Positions 15,884 through 24,353 of a DNA stretch of 39,045 bases are shown in pieces (within the stretch, counting starts at the first letter, position 1; each line of letters begins with the position of its first letter). Source of the DNA: Burkholderiaceae bacterium (GTDB taxonomy: Bacteria; Pseudomonadota; Gammaproteobacteria; Burkholderiales; Burkholderiaceae_E). The stretch spans positions 1 through 39,045 of the forward strand of contig JADJVQ010000067.1 of the NCBI GenBank assembly GCA_016710525.1, in the 5' to 3' direction. The position numbers were made by a program, and so were the translations under genes. The notes beneath the pieces were generated by a model, which saw only the letters and a list, made by a program, of their open reading frames with translations, did not search any database and was not told the DNA's origin.

Positions 15884-17173
15884 TCAGCCGGTGACGCTCA
15901 GATTGGGCAGTGGCGCGCGGCCGGCGAGCAGTTCGGGGCGCGGCAGGTAGGCGCGCAGCGTCAGCTGAAATCGGCCGGCCGGCGCGGGCAGCCAGTTGGG
16001 CGCCCGCGGATCGGACGCATCGGGCCGGTCGCGCTGAATCCACAGGTCGAACGAACCGTCGGGTCGTCGCGCCAATCCTGGCGAGCGATCGCCTACCGCG
16101 TAGCGCCCGATCGGGTTGTCGACAAAAAACGATCGGCCGTCGGGCAGCAGTTCGTACATCGACAGCGACCAGAACGCATCGGTGGCCACGCCGCCGCCGG
16201 GCACCGCGAGGCGATAAGGCCGCGACCCGCTCAGCGGCTGGCCGTCGGGCGAGTGATCGATCCCCAGGTAGAGGGCCTCGAGCGGCTCGAGCGCGCCCAG
16301 ACCGCCCAGCGCGACAGCTGCGCGCAGGCGATAGTCGGTGCCGAACTGGCCGATCTGTGCCGGCGGATACGCCCAGCCCGACACACGGTGCGCACCGGCC
16401 CACAGGCCTTCGCGCAGCGGGGCATGCAGGGGCTCGATCCGTTCCCGCCATTCCGATCGGACCGACTCGTCCAGGGCATCCCAGGCGCGGGCATCGCCGG
16501 GGCGCACACCGATCGAGGACCAGCGTTCGACCATCATTCGCTGCGCGGCCGGCACCGGGTTGCGCAACAGCATCTCGTTGGCGACCGCCAGAAACGTGTG
16601 CGGGTCGGTGGATGGACCGGGAGCCACCGACTGGACGACTCGCGGCGCCGCCGGTGACACCGCTTCGATGCGCATCGCATCCTGGATCGCGTGCACCGCG
16701 TCGGTGTCGTGCGGACCGTCGATCAGCCAGCGGGCCAGCAGCCACACATCGTTGCAGGGTGCCCGCACCACGCGCAGGCCGGCGGGCGCGCTGCCACGCC
16801 AGTGCGGGCCGGCCACCAGAACCTGCAGCGGGCCTTCGCCATCCAGGCGGCTGCCCAGCATCGCGAAATTGTTGGTGAAGATGTCCATCATCGCCACCGA
16901 CCAGTAGCGCGCCGCGATCCGGGGAATGCTCACGATCACCGGTGCACTGGCCAGGTCGAGCCAGCTCGACGAATACAGCGTGTCGTTGTTGGGCGTGGTC
17001 ACCGCACGCGACCGGTGATCGGCCAGCAGACGGCGGTGATTGATGGCGCCCGGCGCCAGGCGCCGCGGATTGGCGGGATTCTCGATCAGCAGGTACCGCG
17101 TGCGCGCCATCTCGTAGAGCGGGAACAGGTACTCGAAGGCCTGTTCGATGGCAGGGCGGAGCGATGGCATCAT
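15884..17173 (-). CDS. DUF1254/DUF1214 domain protein
   Basis: A 429-residue protein with the DUF1254 domain in the N-terminal half (NNDTLYSSSWLDLASAPV, ARYWSVAMMDIFTNNF) and DUF1214 near the C-terminus (GGVATDAFWSLSMYE, NPIGRYAVGDRSPGL, then GRFQLTLRAYLPRPEL). No signal peptide is seen, whereas many relatives are exported. The biochemical role of this family is not established; relatives occur beside catabolic and lipid genes. It is convergent with the CYP153 operon and divergent from the cupin gene. The start at 17173 may instead be the next Met codon at 17170. Confidence 0.85.
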   Translation of the reverse strand: MMPSLRPAIEQAFEYLFPLYEMARTRYLLIENPANPRRLAPGAINHRRLLADHRSRAVTTPNNDTLYSSSWLDLASAPVIVSIPRIAARYWSVAMMDIFTNNFAMLGSRLDGEGPLQVLVAGPHWRGSAPAGLRVVRAPCNDVWLLARWLIDGPHDTDAVHAIQDAMRIEAVSPAAPRVVQSVAPGPSTDPHTFLAVANEMLLRNPVPAAQRMMVERWSSIGVRPGDARAWDALDESVRSEWRERIEPLHAPLREGLWAGAHRVSGWAYPPAQIGQFGTDYRLRAAVALGGLGALEPLEALYLGIDHSPDGQPLSGSRPYRLAVPGGGVATDAFWSLSMYELLPDGRSFFVDNPIGRYAVGDRSPGLARRPDGSFDLWIQRDRPDASDPRAPNWLPAPAGRFQLTLRAYLPRPELLAGRAPLPNLSVTG

Positions 17174-17211
17174 GGCCGTCCAGTCGTTCGTGATGAGTCA
17201 GGAGAGTCTAC

Positions 17212-17595
17212 ATGTCCGTTTTCACCCGGGTGGTGCTGTTCACCGACACCGATGGCCGAGCCAGGTTTCGCGAAGAACCGGTGCCGCTGGACGAAGGCAG
17301 CCCGCAGTCGCGCCTGTCGCAAGTGTTCGACAGCGGCGGTTACCAGCTGCGCGAAAGTCCGGTCGGGTTCCGCAGCCAGTTCCATTGCACCGGGGCGCCG
17401 CAGTGGTGCTTCATCCTGGGCGGGCGCATGGAGATCGGCCTGCAGGATGGCAGCAGCCGCGTGTTCGGGCCTGGGCAGCACTTTTACTCGGCGGATCTGC
17501 TGCCCGAAGGCGCGAGCTTCGATCCGGCGGTGCACGGGCACTGGAGCCGGCAGGTCGGGGACGAGGCCCTGGTGACGCTGTTCGTGCGCGGCTAG
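17212..17595 (+). CDS. Small cupin-fold protein
   Basis: A 127-residue single-domain protein predicted as a cupin. The core reads FHCTGAPQWCFILGGRMEIGL followed by GPGQHFYSADLL, which fits the two cupin motifs with only some of the usual metal-binding His/Glu residues. Family members bind small ligands or act as simple dioxygenases or isomerases. AGGAG lies upstream of the ATG. It is divergent from the DUF1254 gene, 38 bp away. Function unknown. Confidence 0.75.
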   Translation: MSVFTRVVLFTDTDGRARFREEPVPLDEGSPQSRLSQVFDSGGYQLRESPVGFRSQFHCTGAPQWCFILGGRMEIGLQDGSSRVFGPGQHFYSADLLPEGASFDPAVHGHWSRQVGDEALVTLFVRG

Positions 17596-17701
17596 CGAGG
17601 GCAGTGCGTGCAACGCTCCTGCCGGGGGCGTGTCGCGGCGCACACCTGCGATGCCCGTCAGGCGCTTGCCAGCCTCTCAAAGAAGGCACGGCGGCTTCGC
17701 C

Positions 17702-18628
17702 TTATCGAGCGCCGTCGCCGTGATAGACGCGGACCACGTGCCGGGCTTCGGCAAAGAACAGCCAGCGCTCGACCAGCAGTCCGGCCAGGCAACTCGTCAC
17801 CGCCAGTGCCGACCAGCGCGGAGCGATGGCCAGCAGCAAACCGGGGAGCGCGAAACCGAGTCCCAGCGCGACCCAGCGCAGCAGTCGGGCCCGCTCGCGC
17901 GCCAGCGCGAACACGAACTCGTCGGTCAGGAAGGTACGGCCCGAATGGCCGACATCGAGCACTCGAACCCGCCCGGGGGGCAGGCCGATCGCGGCATTCA
18001 GGCTGGGCGGAGCGGGCTCCCGCGCGAAGCGCAGGAAGTAAGACAGCTTGAGCGCACCGCCTGCCGCCAGCAGCAGCAGCGCGAGCATCGCCCCGACGTG
18101 CATCGACGTGACGGGCAGTGCCTGATCGGCCGCCGTGCCAATGCTCGTCGCCAGCCACAGCAGCGCGCCGGACATCAGACCGAACAGCGGATACGCCACC
18201 ACCGTCTGCCAGTTGCGCCAGTGCGGCACCGTCTTCAGGCAAGCGTAGATCATGCCGGTGCACACCAGCACCAGCAGTGCGAGCGACAACAGCAGCGCGC
18301 CGCCGACCACCGCCAGGCCGCGCAGCGCGTGGGCATCGGCCCACAAAAAAAGTGCGGTGACCGGATACATCGCCACCGCGAATACCGCTTCGCGCGACAG
18401 CCACGAATGGCGAAACCGCACGAAAGCGCGCCAGCCATTGCGCGGATTGGCCAGGTGCAGGCTCGACGACAGCAGGCCGGCGGTGAACAGCACCGCGGCC
18501 ATCGCGACCGCCATCTCGAAGCCGGGCAGCGGACCCTGCATCAGGCGGGCGAGCGTCGCCCAGAAGAGCAGGCCCAGGCCGGCGCCCGAACTCACGGTGA
18601 AAAAGACCACGGACAGAGCGGGTTTCAT
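17702..18628 (-). CDS. soeC: SoeC-like membrane anchor subunit (DmsC/NrfD family)
   Basis: A 308-residue polytopic membrane protein with about eight hydrophobic helices, for example VSSGAGLGLLFWATLARLM at the N-terminus. It resembles the DmsC-type quinone-reacting anchors of molybdopterin oxidoreductases. In SoeABC it takes electrons from sulfite oxidation into the quinone pool. It follows the iron-sulfur subunit gene after 13 bp on the same strand and is the last gene of a three-gene operon. Assignment to Soe rather than another DMSO-reductase-type complex rests on the large subunit and the gene order. Confidence 0.75.
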   Translation of the reverse strand: MKPALSVVFFTVSSGAGLGLLFWATLARLMQGPLPGFEMAVAMAAVLFTAGLLSSSLHLANPRNGWRAFVRFRHSWLSREAVFAVAMYPVTALFLWADAHALRGLAVVGGALLLSLALLVLVCTGMIYACLKTVPHWRNWQTVVAYPLFGLMSGALLWLATSIGTAADQALPVTSMHVGAMLALLLLAAGGALKLSYFLRFAREPAPPSLNAAIGLPPGRVRVLDVGHSGRTFLTDEFVFALARERARLLRWVALGLGFALPGLLLAIAPRWSALAVTSCLAGLLVERWLFFAEARHVVRVYHGDGAR

Positions 18629-18641
18629 TCGTGCCAGCGCC

Positions 18642-19385
18642 TCAGAGTTCGATCAGACGGTTGGCGATCGCCCGCAGGCGATCCTTCAGGTTGGCCGGTC
18701 GGGCATCGGCCTGCCCGGTATCGACCTCGGGAGCGGCGCGCGGCGGCAGGTAGCGGTTGACCGGTTTGTAGTCGAGTTCGGGCAGCAGCGCGACACCTTC
18801 GCGGGCCTTCGTCAGCAGCGACACCAGCGAGCCGGCGTCGTCGAAATCGCCGAAGTGCCGGGCATGCGCCGGGCAGGCCAGCACACAGGCCGGCTGCCGC
18901 TCGGCGGCTGGCAGCTGCTCGTCGTAGATGCGATCCACACAGAGCGTGCACTTGCGCATCACGCCGGCATCGGTGTCGAGTTCGCGCGCGCCGTAGGGGC
19001 AGGCCCACGCGCAGTAATTGCAGCCCATGCATTTTTCGGGATCGATCAGCACGATGCCGTCCTCGGCCCGTTTGTACGAGGCCCCGGTGGGGCAGACGGT
19101 GACGCAGTCGGCATCCTCGCAATGCAGGCAGGACATCGGCACGTTGATGGTCTTGGAGAGGTTCAGATGGCCGCACCCCTGGACCTGCGCCGCGCCGTGG
19201 GCTTGCGCGGTGAACTCATAGTGGCGCACCCGGTTGAACCAGACGCCCGAGGGCGCCGCACCATGGCCGTCGTAGTCGGGCGCGCCACCGGCCATCAGCG
19301 ACTGGCCGTTCCATTCCTTGCAGGCGACCGCGCAGGCATGACAGCCCACGCAGGTGTCCAGGTCGATCACCAGCCCGAGCTTCAT
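18642..19385 (-). CDS. soeB: SoeB-like four-cluster iron-sulfur subunit
   Basis: A 247-residue ferredoxin-like subunit with four [4Fe-4S] cluster motifs: CVGCHACAVACKEWN at the N-terminus, CLHCEDADCVTVCP, CMGCNYCAWACPYGA, and CTLC pairing with CVLACPAHA. It passes electrons between the molybdenum subunit and the membrane anchor. The ATG at 19385 overlaps the large-subunit stop in an ATGA, so it is translationally coupled; the upstream extension of the open frame is not needed. No Tat signal is present, consistent with a complex on the cytoplasmic face. Confidence 0.85.
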   Translation of the reverse strand: MKLGLVIDLDTCVGCHACAVACKEWNGQSLMAGGAPDYDGHGAAPSGVWFNRVRHYEFTAQAHGAAQVQGCGHLNLSKTINVPMSCLHCEDADCVTVCPTGASYKRAEDGIVLIDPEKCMGCNYCAWACPYGARELDTDAGVMRKCTLCVDRIYDEQLPAAERQPACVLACPAHARHFGDFDDAGSLVSLLTKAREGVALLPELDYKPVNRYLPPRAAPEVDTGQADARPANLKDRLRAIANRLIEL

Positions 19386-22255
19386 GCGGCACTCCCCGGC
19401 AATTGGCCGAATTCGATCTTGGGCCATACGCCGGTCTCACCGGGCGCGGCCTTGGTAATGCGTACCCGCACGTCGTACCAGGCGGCCTGGCCGGTCACCG
19501 GGTCGGAGTTGGTGATCGCGGGCTGACCCTCGTGACGCGGCAGGCTCTCGCTGATCAGGTGGTTCAGCAGGAACCCGTGGGTGGCTTCGGCCGCCAGCGG
19601 ATCCAGTCCCCAGGCACCGGACATCTTGCCGATCGCGTTCCAGGTCCACACGGTATTGGCCTCGCAGCCGTCCATGGTCTTCAGCTGGCAGCGGATGCGC
19701 CCGTTGTGCGACGTCACCCAGACCCAGTCGTAGTCGGCCAGGCCCAGCGTGGCGGCCCGGCTGGCGTTCATGTACAGGAAATTCTGGCCGACGATCTGGC
19801 GCAGCCAGGCATTCTGCGAATCCCAGGCGTGATACATCACCATCGGGCGCTGGGTGATGGCGTGAAACGGGTAGTCGTCCGGATCGTCGAGCGCACCGGT
19901 CTCCAGCGGCGGATACCAGCAGGGCAGCGGATCGAAATAACGGGTCAGCCGTTCGCGGTCCTGCGGCCGGGTCGGCCGCGGTCCGTCGTACAGCCCCTGG
20001 CCCGCGAGCCGGAACTTCTGCAGCGGCTCGGACCAGATCTGCATCACGATGGGCTCGGCCTTGCCGATGAAGCCGACCCGCGCGGCCTCTTCCAGGTAGG
20101 CCTGGTTGACGCCGCGGTTGAACTTCATGTGCTCGGGCCAGTGCCGGGCGAAGAAACTCTGGCCATCGATGTAGGCCTGCCACTGGTTCGGATTGGGCGC
20201 TCCCTTCAGGGACTCGCCGCCGTCGGCGCCGCGCCAGCCGGCCAGAAAACCGATGCCGGGCGCGCGTTCGTAGCGCACGATGAAGTCCTCGTAGCCCGCG
20301 TAGCGCGGCTTGCCCTCGGCGTCGCTGAAGGCCGGAAAGCCCAGGCGCGCGGCGAGGTCCACCAGCACCTCCTGCCAGGGCCGGACATCGCGGTCCAGCG
20401 GCACCACCGGATGGCGGATCGCATCGGCCACCGTGTCGGGCTCGGAGATCGGCCGATCCAGAATGGAGATGGTGTCGAAGCGCTCCAGGTAGGTCGTGTC
20501 GGGCAGAACCAGGTCGGCGAAGCGAACCGTTTCAGAGTCGAATGCATCGCTGACCACGATGAACGGGATCTTGTAGCCCCCGCCCGCGTCCTTCGCGCAC
20601 AGCATGTCCTGGGTCTGCGCGGTGTTCATCGCCGAATTCCAGGCCATGTTGGCCATGAAGAGCATCAGCGTGTCGATCGGGTAGGGATCACCCTGCACCG
20701 CGTTGCGGATCACCATGTGCATCATGCCGTGGGCGGCGATCGGGCTCTCCCACGAATACGCCTTGTCCAGGCGCAGCGGCTGCCCGTGTTCATCGATCGC
20801 GAGGTCTTCGGGGCGGGCCGGGAAGCCCAGCGGCGTGCGCGGCAGGGCCGTGTCCGGCGCATTGATGACGCGGGCGTCGTTCTCGGGCAGCTGGTGCGGC
20901 GGAATGGGTTTCGGGAACGGCGCGCGCGAGCGGAAGTTGCCCGGGCCGTCGAGCGCGCCCAGCAGCATCTGGATCAGGTGCAGCGCGCGGCAGGTCTGAA
21001 AACCGTTGGAGTGCGCCGAGATGCCGCGCATCGCATACATCGCCACCGGGCGGCCAACCACCTTGGTGTGCTCGCGCCCCCAGACATCGGTCCAGGCGAT
21101 CGGCAGCTCGATGGTCTCCTGGAACGCGACGCTGGCCATCTCCAGCGCCAGGCGCTCGATCTGCTCGGCCGGCACGCCACAGCGTTCGGCCACCGCTGCC
21201 GGCGAATAGGCCTCGTCGAGGTAACGCTCGGCCAGCAGCGACATCACCGTGCGGACCCGCACCAGGCAGCGGGGGGCCGCGCCGTCGGCCATCGGGTCCT
21301 CCACTGTCCACTGTCCGAACAGCGCCGGCCGCACCCCGGCGGCCATCGCGGCGGGCGCCTGCGCCTGCTGGTCGAACAGCAGCGGCTGGCCCTGCCGGTT
21401 GCGCAGGAAAAGCCCGTCGCGCGCGGTGCCCGGGGCATCGATCACCAGCCAGGCGGAATTGGTGTATCGGACCAGGAACTCCCAGTCGAACAGTTCGCGC
21501 GACAGCAGCACATGGACCATCGCCAGCGCGAGCAGGCCGTCGGTGCCGGGACGGATGGGCACCCATTCGTCGGCGATGGCCGAGTAGCCGGTGCGCACCG
21601 GATTGACCGAGACGAACTTCGCGCCATTGCGCTTGAGCTTGTCCAGGCCGATCTTGATGGGATTGCTGGCGTGGTCCTCGGCCACGCCCCACAGCATGAA
21701 GTAGCGCGCCCGATCCCAGTCGGGTGCGCCGAATTCCCAGAACGAATAACCGATGGAGTACAGGCCTGCCGCGGCCATGTTGACCGAACAGAAGCCGCCA
21801 TGGGCAGCCCAGTTCGGGGTGCCGAACTGCTGCGCCCACAGGCCGGTGAGCGCCTGCATCTGGTCGCGCCCGGTGAAGAACGCCAGGCGTTTCGGGTCGG
21901 TGCCGCGGATGTGGCGCAGGCGCGTGGTGAGCATCGCCAGCGCATCGTCCCAGCTGATCGGGTCGAAGATCCCCGCGCCGCGTTCGGTGCCCGGGCGACG
22001 GATCATCGGGTGGCGCAGCTTGGCGGGCGAGTACTGCTTCATGATGCCGGCGCTGCCCTTGGCGCACAGCACGCCCTGGTTCACCGGATGATTCGGGTTG
22101 CCCTGGATGAAGCGCACCTTGCCGTCCTGCACGGTGACCTGGATGCCGCAGCGGCAGGCGCACATGTAGCAGGTGGTGTATTCGATCCGGTCGCGCGACC
22201 GATCCTCGAAGCGGATGGGCTGGTCGGTGGCGGGTGTCAGCGGGGGATGGGACAT
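19382..22255 (-). CDS. soeA: SoeA-like molybdopterin oxidoreductase (sulfite dehydrogenase catalytic subunit)
   Basis: A 957-residue DMSO-reductase-superfamily catalytic subunit. The N-terminal [4Fe-4S] site is Cys29, Cys32, Cys36 and Cys64 (TTCYMCACRCGI, then GVLCAKG). The probable Mo ligand is Cys156 in AAHGGFCSVN. Bis-MGD binding regions follow, including LWGVAEDHASNP, PGTDGLLALAMVHVL and, at the C-terminus, the ASRAATLGLADYDWVWV cap domain. It lacks a Tat signal, as expected for SoeA of phototrophic and chemotrophic sulfur oxidisers, which oxidises sulfite to sulfate in the cytoplasm. Other exit routes in this superfamily (polysulfide, thiosulfate or DMSO) cannot be excluded from sequence alone. 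First gene of the operon; a likely sigma70 promoter lies upstream. Confidence 0.78.
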   Translation of the reverse strand: MSHPPLTPATDQPIRFEDRSRDRIEYTTCYMCACRCGIQVTVQDGKVRFIQGNPNHPVNQGVLCAKGSAGIMKQYSPAKLRHPMIRRPGTERGAGIFDPISWDDALAMLTTRLRHIRGTDPKRLAFFTGRDQMQALTGLWAQQFGTPNWAAHGGFCSVNMAAAGLYSIGYSFWEFGAPDWDRARYFMLWGVAEDHASNPIKIGLDKLKRNGAKFVSVNPVRTGYSAIADEWVPIRPGTDGLLALAMVHVLLSRELFDWEFLVRYTNSAWLVIDAPGTARDGLFLRNRQGQPLLFDQQAQAPAAMAAGVRPALFGQWTVEDPMADGAAPRCLVRVRTVMSLLAERYLDEAYSPAAVAERCGVPAEQIERLALEMASVAFQETIELPIAWTDVWGREHTKVVGRPVAMYAMRGISAHSNGFQTCRALHLIQMLLGALDGPGNFRSRAPFPKPIPPHQLPENDARVINAPDTALPRTPLGFPARPEDLAIDEHGQPLRLDKAYSWESPIAAHGMMHMVIRNAVQGDPYPIDTLMLFMANMAWNSAMNTAQTQDMLCAKDAGGGYKIPFIVVSDAFDSETVRFADLVLPDTTYLERFDTISILDRPISEPDTVADAIRHPVVPLDRDVRPWQEVLVDLAARLGFPAFSDAEGKPRYAGYEDFIVRYERAPGIGFLAGWRGADGGESLKGAPNPNQWQAYIDGQSFFARHWPEHMKFNRGVNQAYLEEAARVGFIGKAEPIVMQIWSEPLQKFRLAGQGLYDGPRPTRPQDRERLTRYFDPLPCWYPPLETGALDDPDDYPFHAITQRPMVMYHAWDSQNAWLRQIVGQNFLYMNASRAATLGLADYDWVWVTSHNGRIRCQLKTMDGCEANTVWTWNAIGKMSGAWGLDPLAAEATHGFLLNHLISESLPRHEGQPAITNSDPVTGQAAWYDVRVRITKAAPGETGVWPKIEFGQLPGSAA

Positions 22256-22318
22256 GGTCGGCAGCGGGTCTCCTGGCGCCGCGTCGCCCGAGCTCGGCGA
22301 CCGGTGGCGGCAGCGGCC

Positions 22319-22346
22319 ATCATACGGAGGAGCCAGCGTCAGACAA
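22319..22346 (-). promoter_or_regulatory. Likely sigma70 promoter of the soe operon
   Basis: Read on the minus strand: TTGTCT, 16 bp, TATGAT, ending about 64 bp before the soeA start. A 10-bp palindrome AATCGCGATT (22346-22355) and two direct CGATTAA copies 16 bp apart (22351 and 22367) lie at and upstream of the -35 box and could bind a regulator. The elements are seen; their roles are inferred. Confidence 0.45.
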
Positions 22347-22387
22347 ATCGCGATTAACTCACTTGTCGATTAAGAAAAACTGATGAA

Positions 22388-23464
22388 TCACCGGGATGTC
22401 GGGGCGCATTCGCCAGCCGGGCCGATATACGCCAGGCTGCTCGAGCGGCTGACGATCTGGGCCGCGAGCCGGACGGCGTCCGGCTCCTGCGGCGAGGCCG
22501 ATTCGACATAGCCGGCGGCGGCAAAGGCGCGCATGCCCCAGGCATTGGGCGCAAGGCCGCGCAGCCCGCGCGGGGTGGGCGCGTACCCGTCGCTGTGCAG
22601 CGGCGCGGTGACACGAATGTCGCCGGCCGGTGTGGTCACGATCCCGAAGATCCAGTCGTTCCGGTCGCTGGCGATCCGGCCGGCGGGATTGCCGGGATGG
22701 CGGAAGGTTTCGATCCCGCGCTCCGAGGTCGCTTCCCAGCCCCCCGGCTTGTCGACCTGCCAATCGCAGTGATCGAGCGAGCCGGCCTCCACGGCGACGA
22801 CGTCCAGCAGGATCGGTGCCGAACAGTCGACACCGATCGCTTCGTCGTTGTGCAGCTGCCTGTCCGGACAGGGCTGTCCGTGGAGGAAGACCTGGCGAGT
22901 TCCGGCACCCACTCGCAGGGTCGCGGCGTGCCGCTCGGAGATCGTGACCCCCGCACCGGCGCCGGCAGGCCAGGCCGGATCGGCGCTACGCGCGAATGCC
23001 ATCGGAATGCGCAGCGCCGCCCTGTCGGCTGCGAGCCGTGCAAGCGGCCGTATGCTCCAGGTCACGATGTCGATGCTCGCCCCGGGATGGATCCCGGCGA
23101 TCGAAAGCGTCGGAATGTCGTGCTCGAGCCGCTGATAGAGAATGGCTCGCCTCCCCTGGGCGAGTGCCGCGTCGTAGGCGTGGCGCGCGGGCCCGGACGG
23201 TTGCGGCGAGGCCGGGCAATCGACACCGTCGATCGACAAGGCCAGCCCATAGAGCACTTCGTCAGGCGCTGCCGGGGGCAGCGCCAGTACCGCTTCGATC
23301 CGCTGGTCGCTGGCGTTGGTCAGTAGGCGTACGGTCAATACCCGCGCCAGCGGCGGGACGAGCTGGACCTCGATCGCGGTCCGATCCAGGCGCAGCGCCG
23401 GTGGTGCCGCGGGACCGGTCCGGCGCTGCGCAGCGGCCGGGTCGCCACGTTTCGGGGCACTCAT
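22388..23464 (-). CDS. VIT-domain protein
   Basis: A 358-residue protein whose N-terminal about 150 residues look like a vault/inter-alpha-trypsin (VIT) domain: VQLVPPLARVLTVRLLTNASDQ, EAVLALPPAAPDEVLYGLAL, ARHAYDAALAQGRRAILYQ and IAGIHPGASIDI follow the usual VIT order. VIT domains normally precede a vWA domain, but none is visible here. The C-terminal half (about 200-358) is not recognised. There is no signal peptide. Its start overlaps the stop of the upstream NADAR gene in an ATGA, so the two are made together, probably in similar amounts. Function unknown. Confidence 0.68.
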   Translation of the reverse strand: MSAPKRGDPAAAQRRTGPAAPPALRLDRTAIEVQLVPPLARVLTVRLLTNASDQRIEAVLALPPAAPDEVLYGLALSIDGVDCPASPQPSGPARHAYDAALAQGRRAILYQRLEHDIPTLSIAGIHPGASIDIVTWSIRPLARLAADRAALRIPMAFARSADPAWPAGAGAGVTISERHAATLRVGAGTRQVFLHGQPCPDRQLHNDEAIGVDCSAPILLDVVAVEAGSLDHCDWQVDKPGGWEATSERGIETFRHPGNPAGRIASDRNDWIFGIVTTPAGDIRVTAPLHSDGYAPTPRGLRGLAPNAWGMRAFAAAGYVESASPQEPDAVRLAAQIVSRSSSLAYIGPAGECAPTSR

Positions 23465-24090
23465 CGCGCGGCGCCCGCTTCATCGTGAAGACGCTCGCGG
23501 ATCCGCATCCAGATATCGGCCATGATCGCGCCGGGAATGGTCCGGCTGTCCTTGCGCACTCGGTGGGTCAGCCAGCGTTCACCGGTGTCCCGCAGGGCCA
23601 TGCGCGCGCCCGCGTGCTGCGCGAACTTGGCTTCGCAGGCGCGGCGCATCAGCGCCCAGTGTTCGGGTGATCCGCTGACGATCGTGGCGCCGCCATAGTC
23701 GAATGTCGGCGGGCGTCCGAGGGGGTCGCCGCGGCCCTTGGCTTCAGGGCCCCAGAGCCGTGCCAGGCTGCGGCGCACTGCGGGATCGGGCGACTTCAAT
23801 CCCTGCCAGAAGGCCTCCACGCTGGCATAGCCCTCGCCATCCAGCGTGAACGGGGTATGCGCCAGGTTCGAGATCGGGGCGAACCGGGGCTCGATCGAGC
23901 GCACGATGTTCAAGGGCGCGCGTCGCGCCTCGTCTTCGGGGCCGATCTCGCGAAACGCCAGGCCGCGCCGGGTCGGCGCGTTCAGACGGAACACATGCCC
24001 GTCCGCCGCCGCCAGCAGCGCGCAGATCTCCTCTTCTGCCGGCGTTTCCGCAGACAGGCCGATCACATCGTTCTGATAAGTCAGTCGCAT
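23461..24090 (-). CDS. NADAR-domain protein (YbiA/DUF1768-like N-glycosidase)
   Basis: A 209-residue protein. The NADAR fold starts near residue 65: SNLAHTPFTLDGEGYASVE, then FWQGLK, matches the family pattern SN-(x)-F-DG-Y-S-E-x-x-x-Q-x-K. A later YGGATIVSGSPEHWALMRRACEAKFAQH corresponds to the C-terminal helices. NADAR proteins cleave N-glycosidic bonds in ADP-ribose or riboflavin-pathway metabolites, and some remove ADP-ribose from guanine and act as antitoxins to DarT-type toxins. The ATG at 24090 is chosen; an open frame runs 120 codons upstream but is low-complexity and overlaps the divergent gene. It is translationally coupled to the VIT-domain gene. No DarT-like gene is visible. Confidence 0.78.
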   Translation of the reverse strand: MRLTYQNDVIGLSAETPAEEEICALLAAADGHVFRLNAPTRRGLAFREIGPEDEARRAPLNIVRSIEPRFAPISNLAHTPFTLDGEGYASVEAFWQGLKSPDPAVRRSLARLWGPEAKGRGDPLGRPPTFDYGGATIVSGSPEHWALMRRACEAKFAQHAGARMALRDTGERWLTHRVRKDSRTIPGAIMADIWMRIRERLHDEAGAAR

Positions 24091-24353
24091 GGCATTCGAA
24101 GGGCGTGGATGAGCGCGAAGGGCCCGCTCCGCGATTTTTCTGATGCTGAGCGGGGCACGGTAGCTGCACGTTATTCCAAGGCGCTGGGCAGCGTGAATAG
24201 GGGTAATCACCCCGGCAGAATGGGGGGTTGTCGAGGATTTCTGCGGTCTTAAGATGCTCAGCAGTTGCTCGAGCGCAGAGCCTGCGCCAGACGACCGATT
24301 CGCGACACTGTTCTTCGCGGTGCCGGCCTCAGCCCGGACAGGGAGCCGAAACG

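Noticed and set aside
19403..22357. Open frame of 984 codons on the plus strand
   Set aside because: Antisense shadow of soeA, which has clear Fe-S and Mo motifs on the minus strand.
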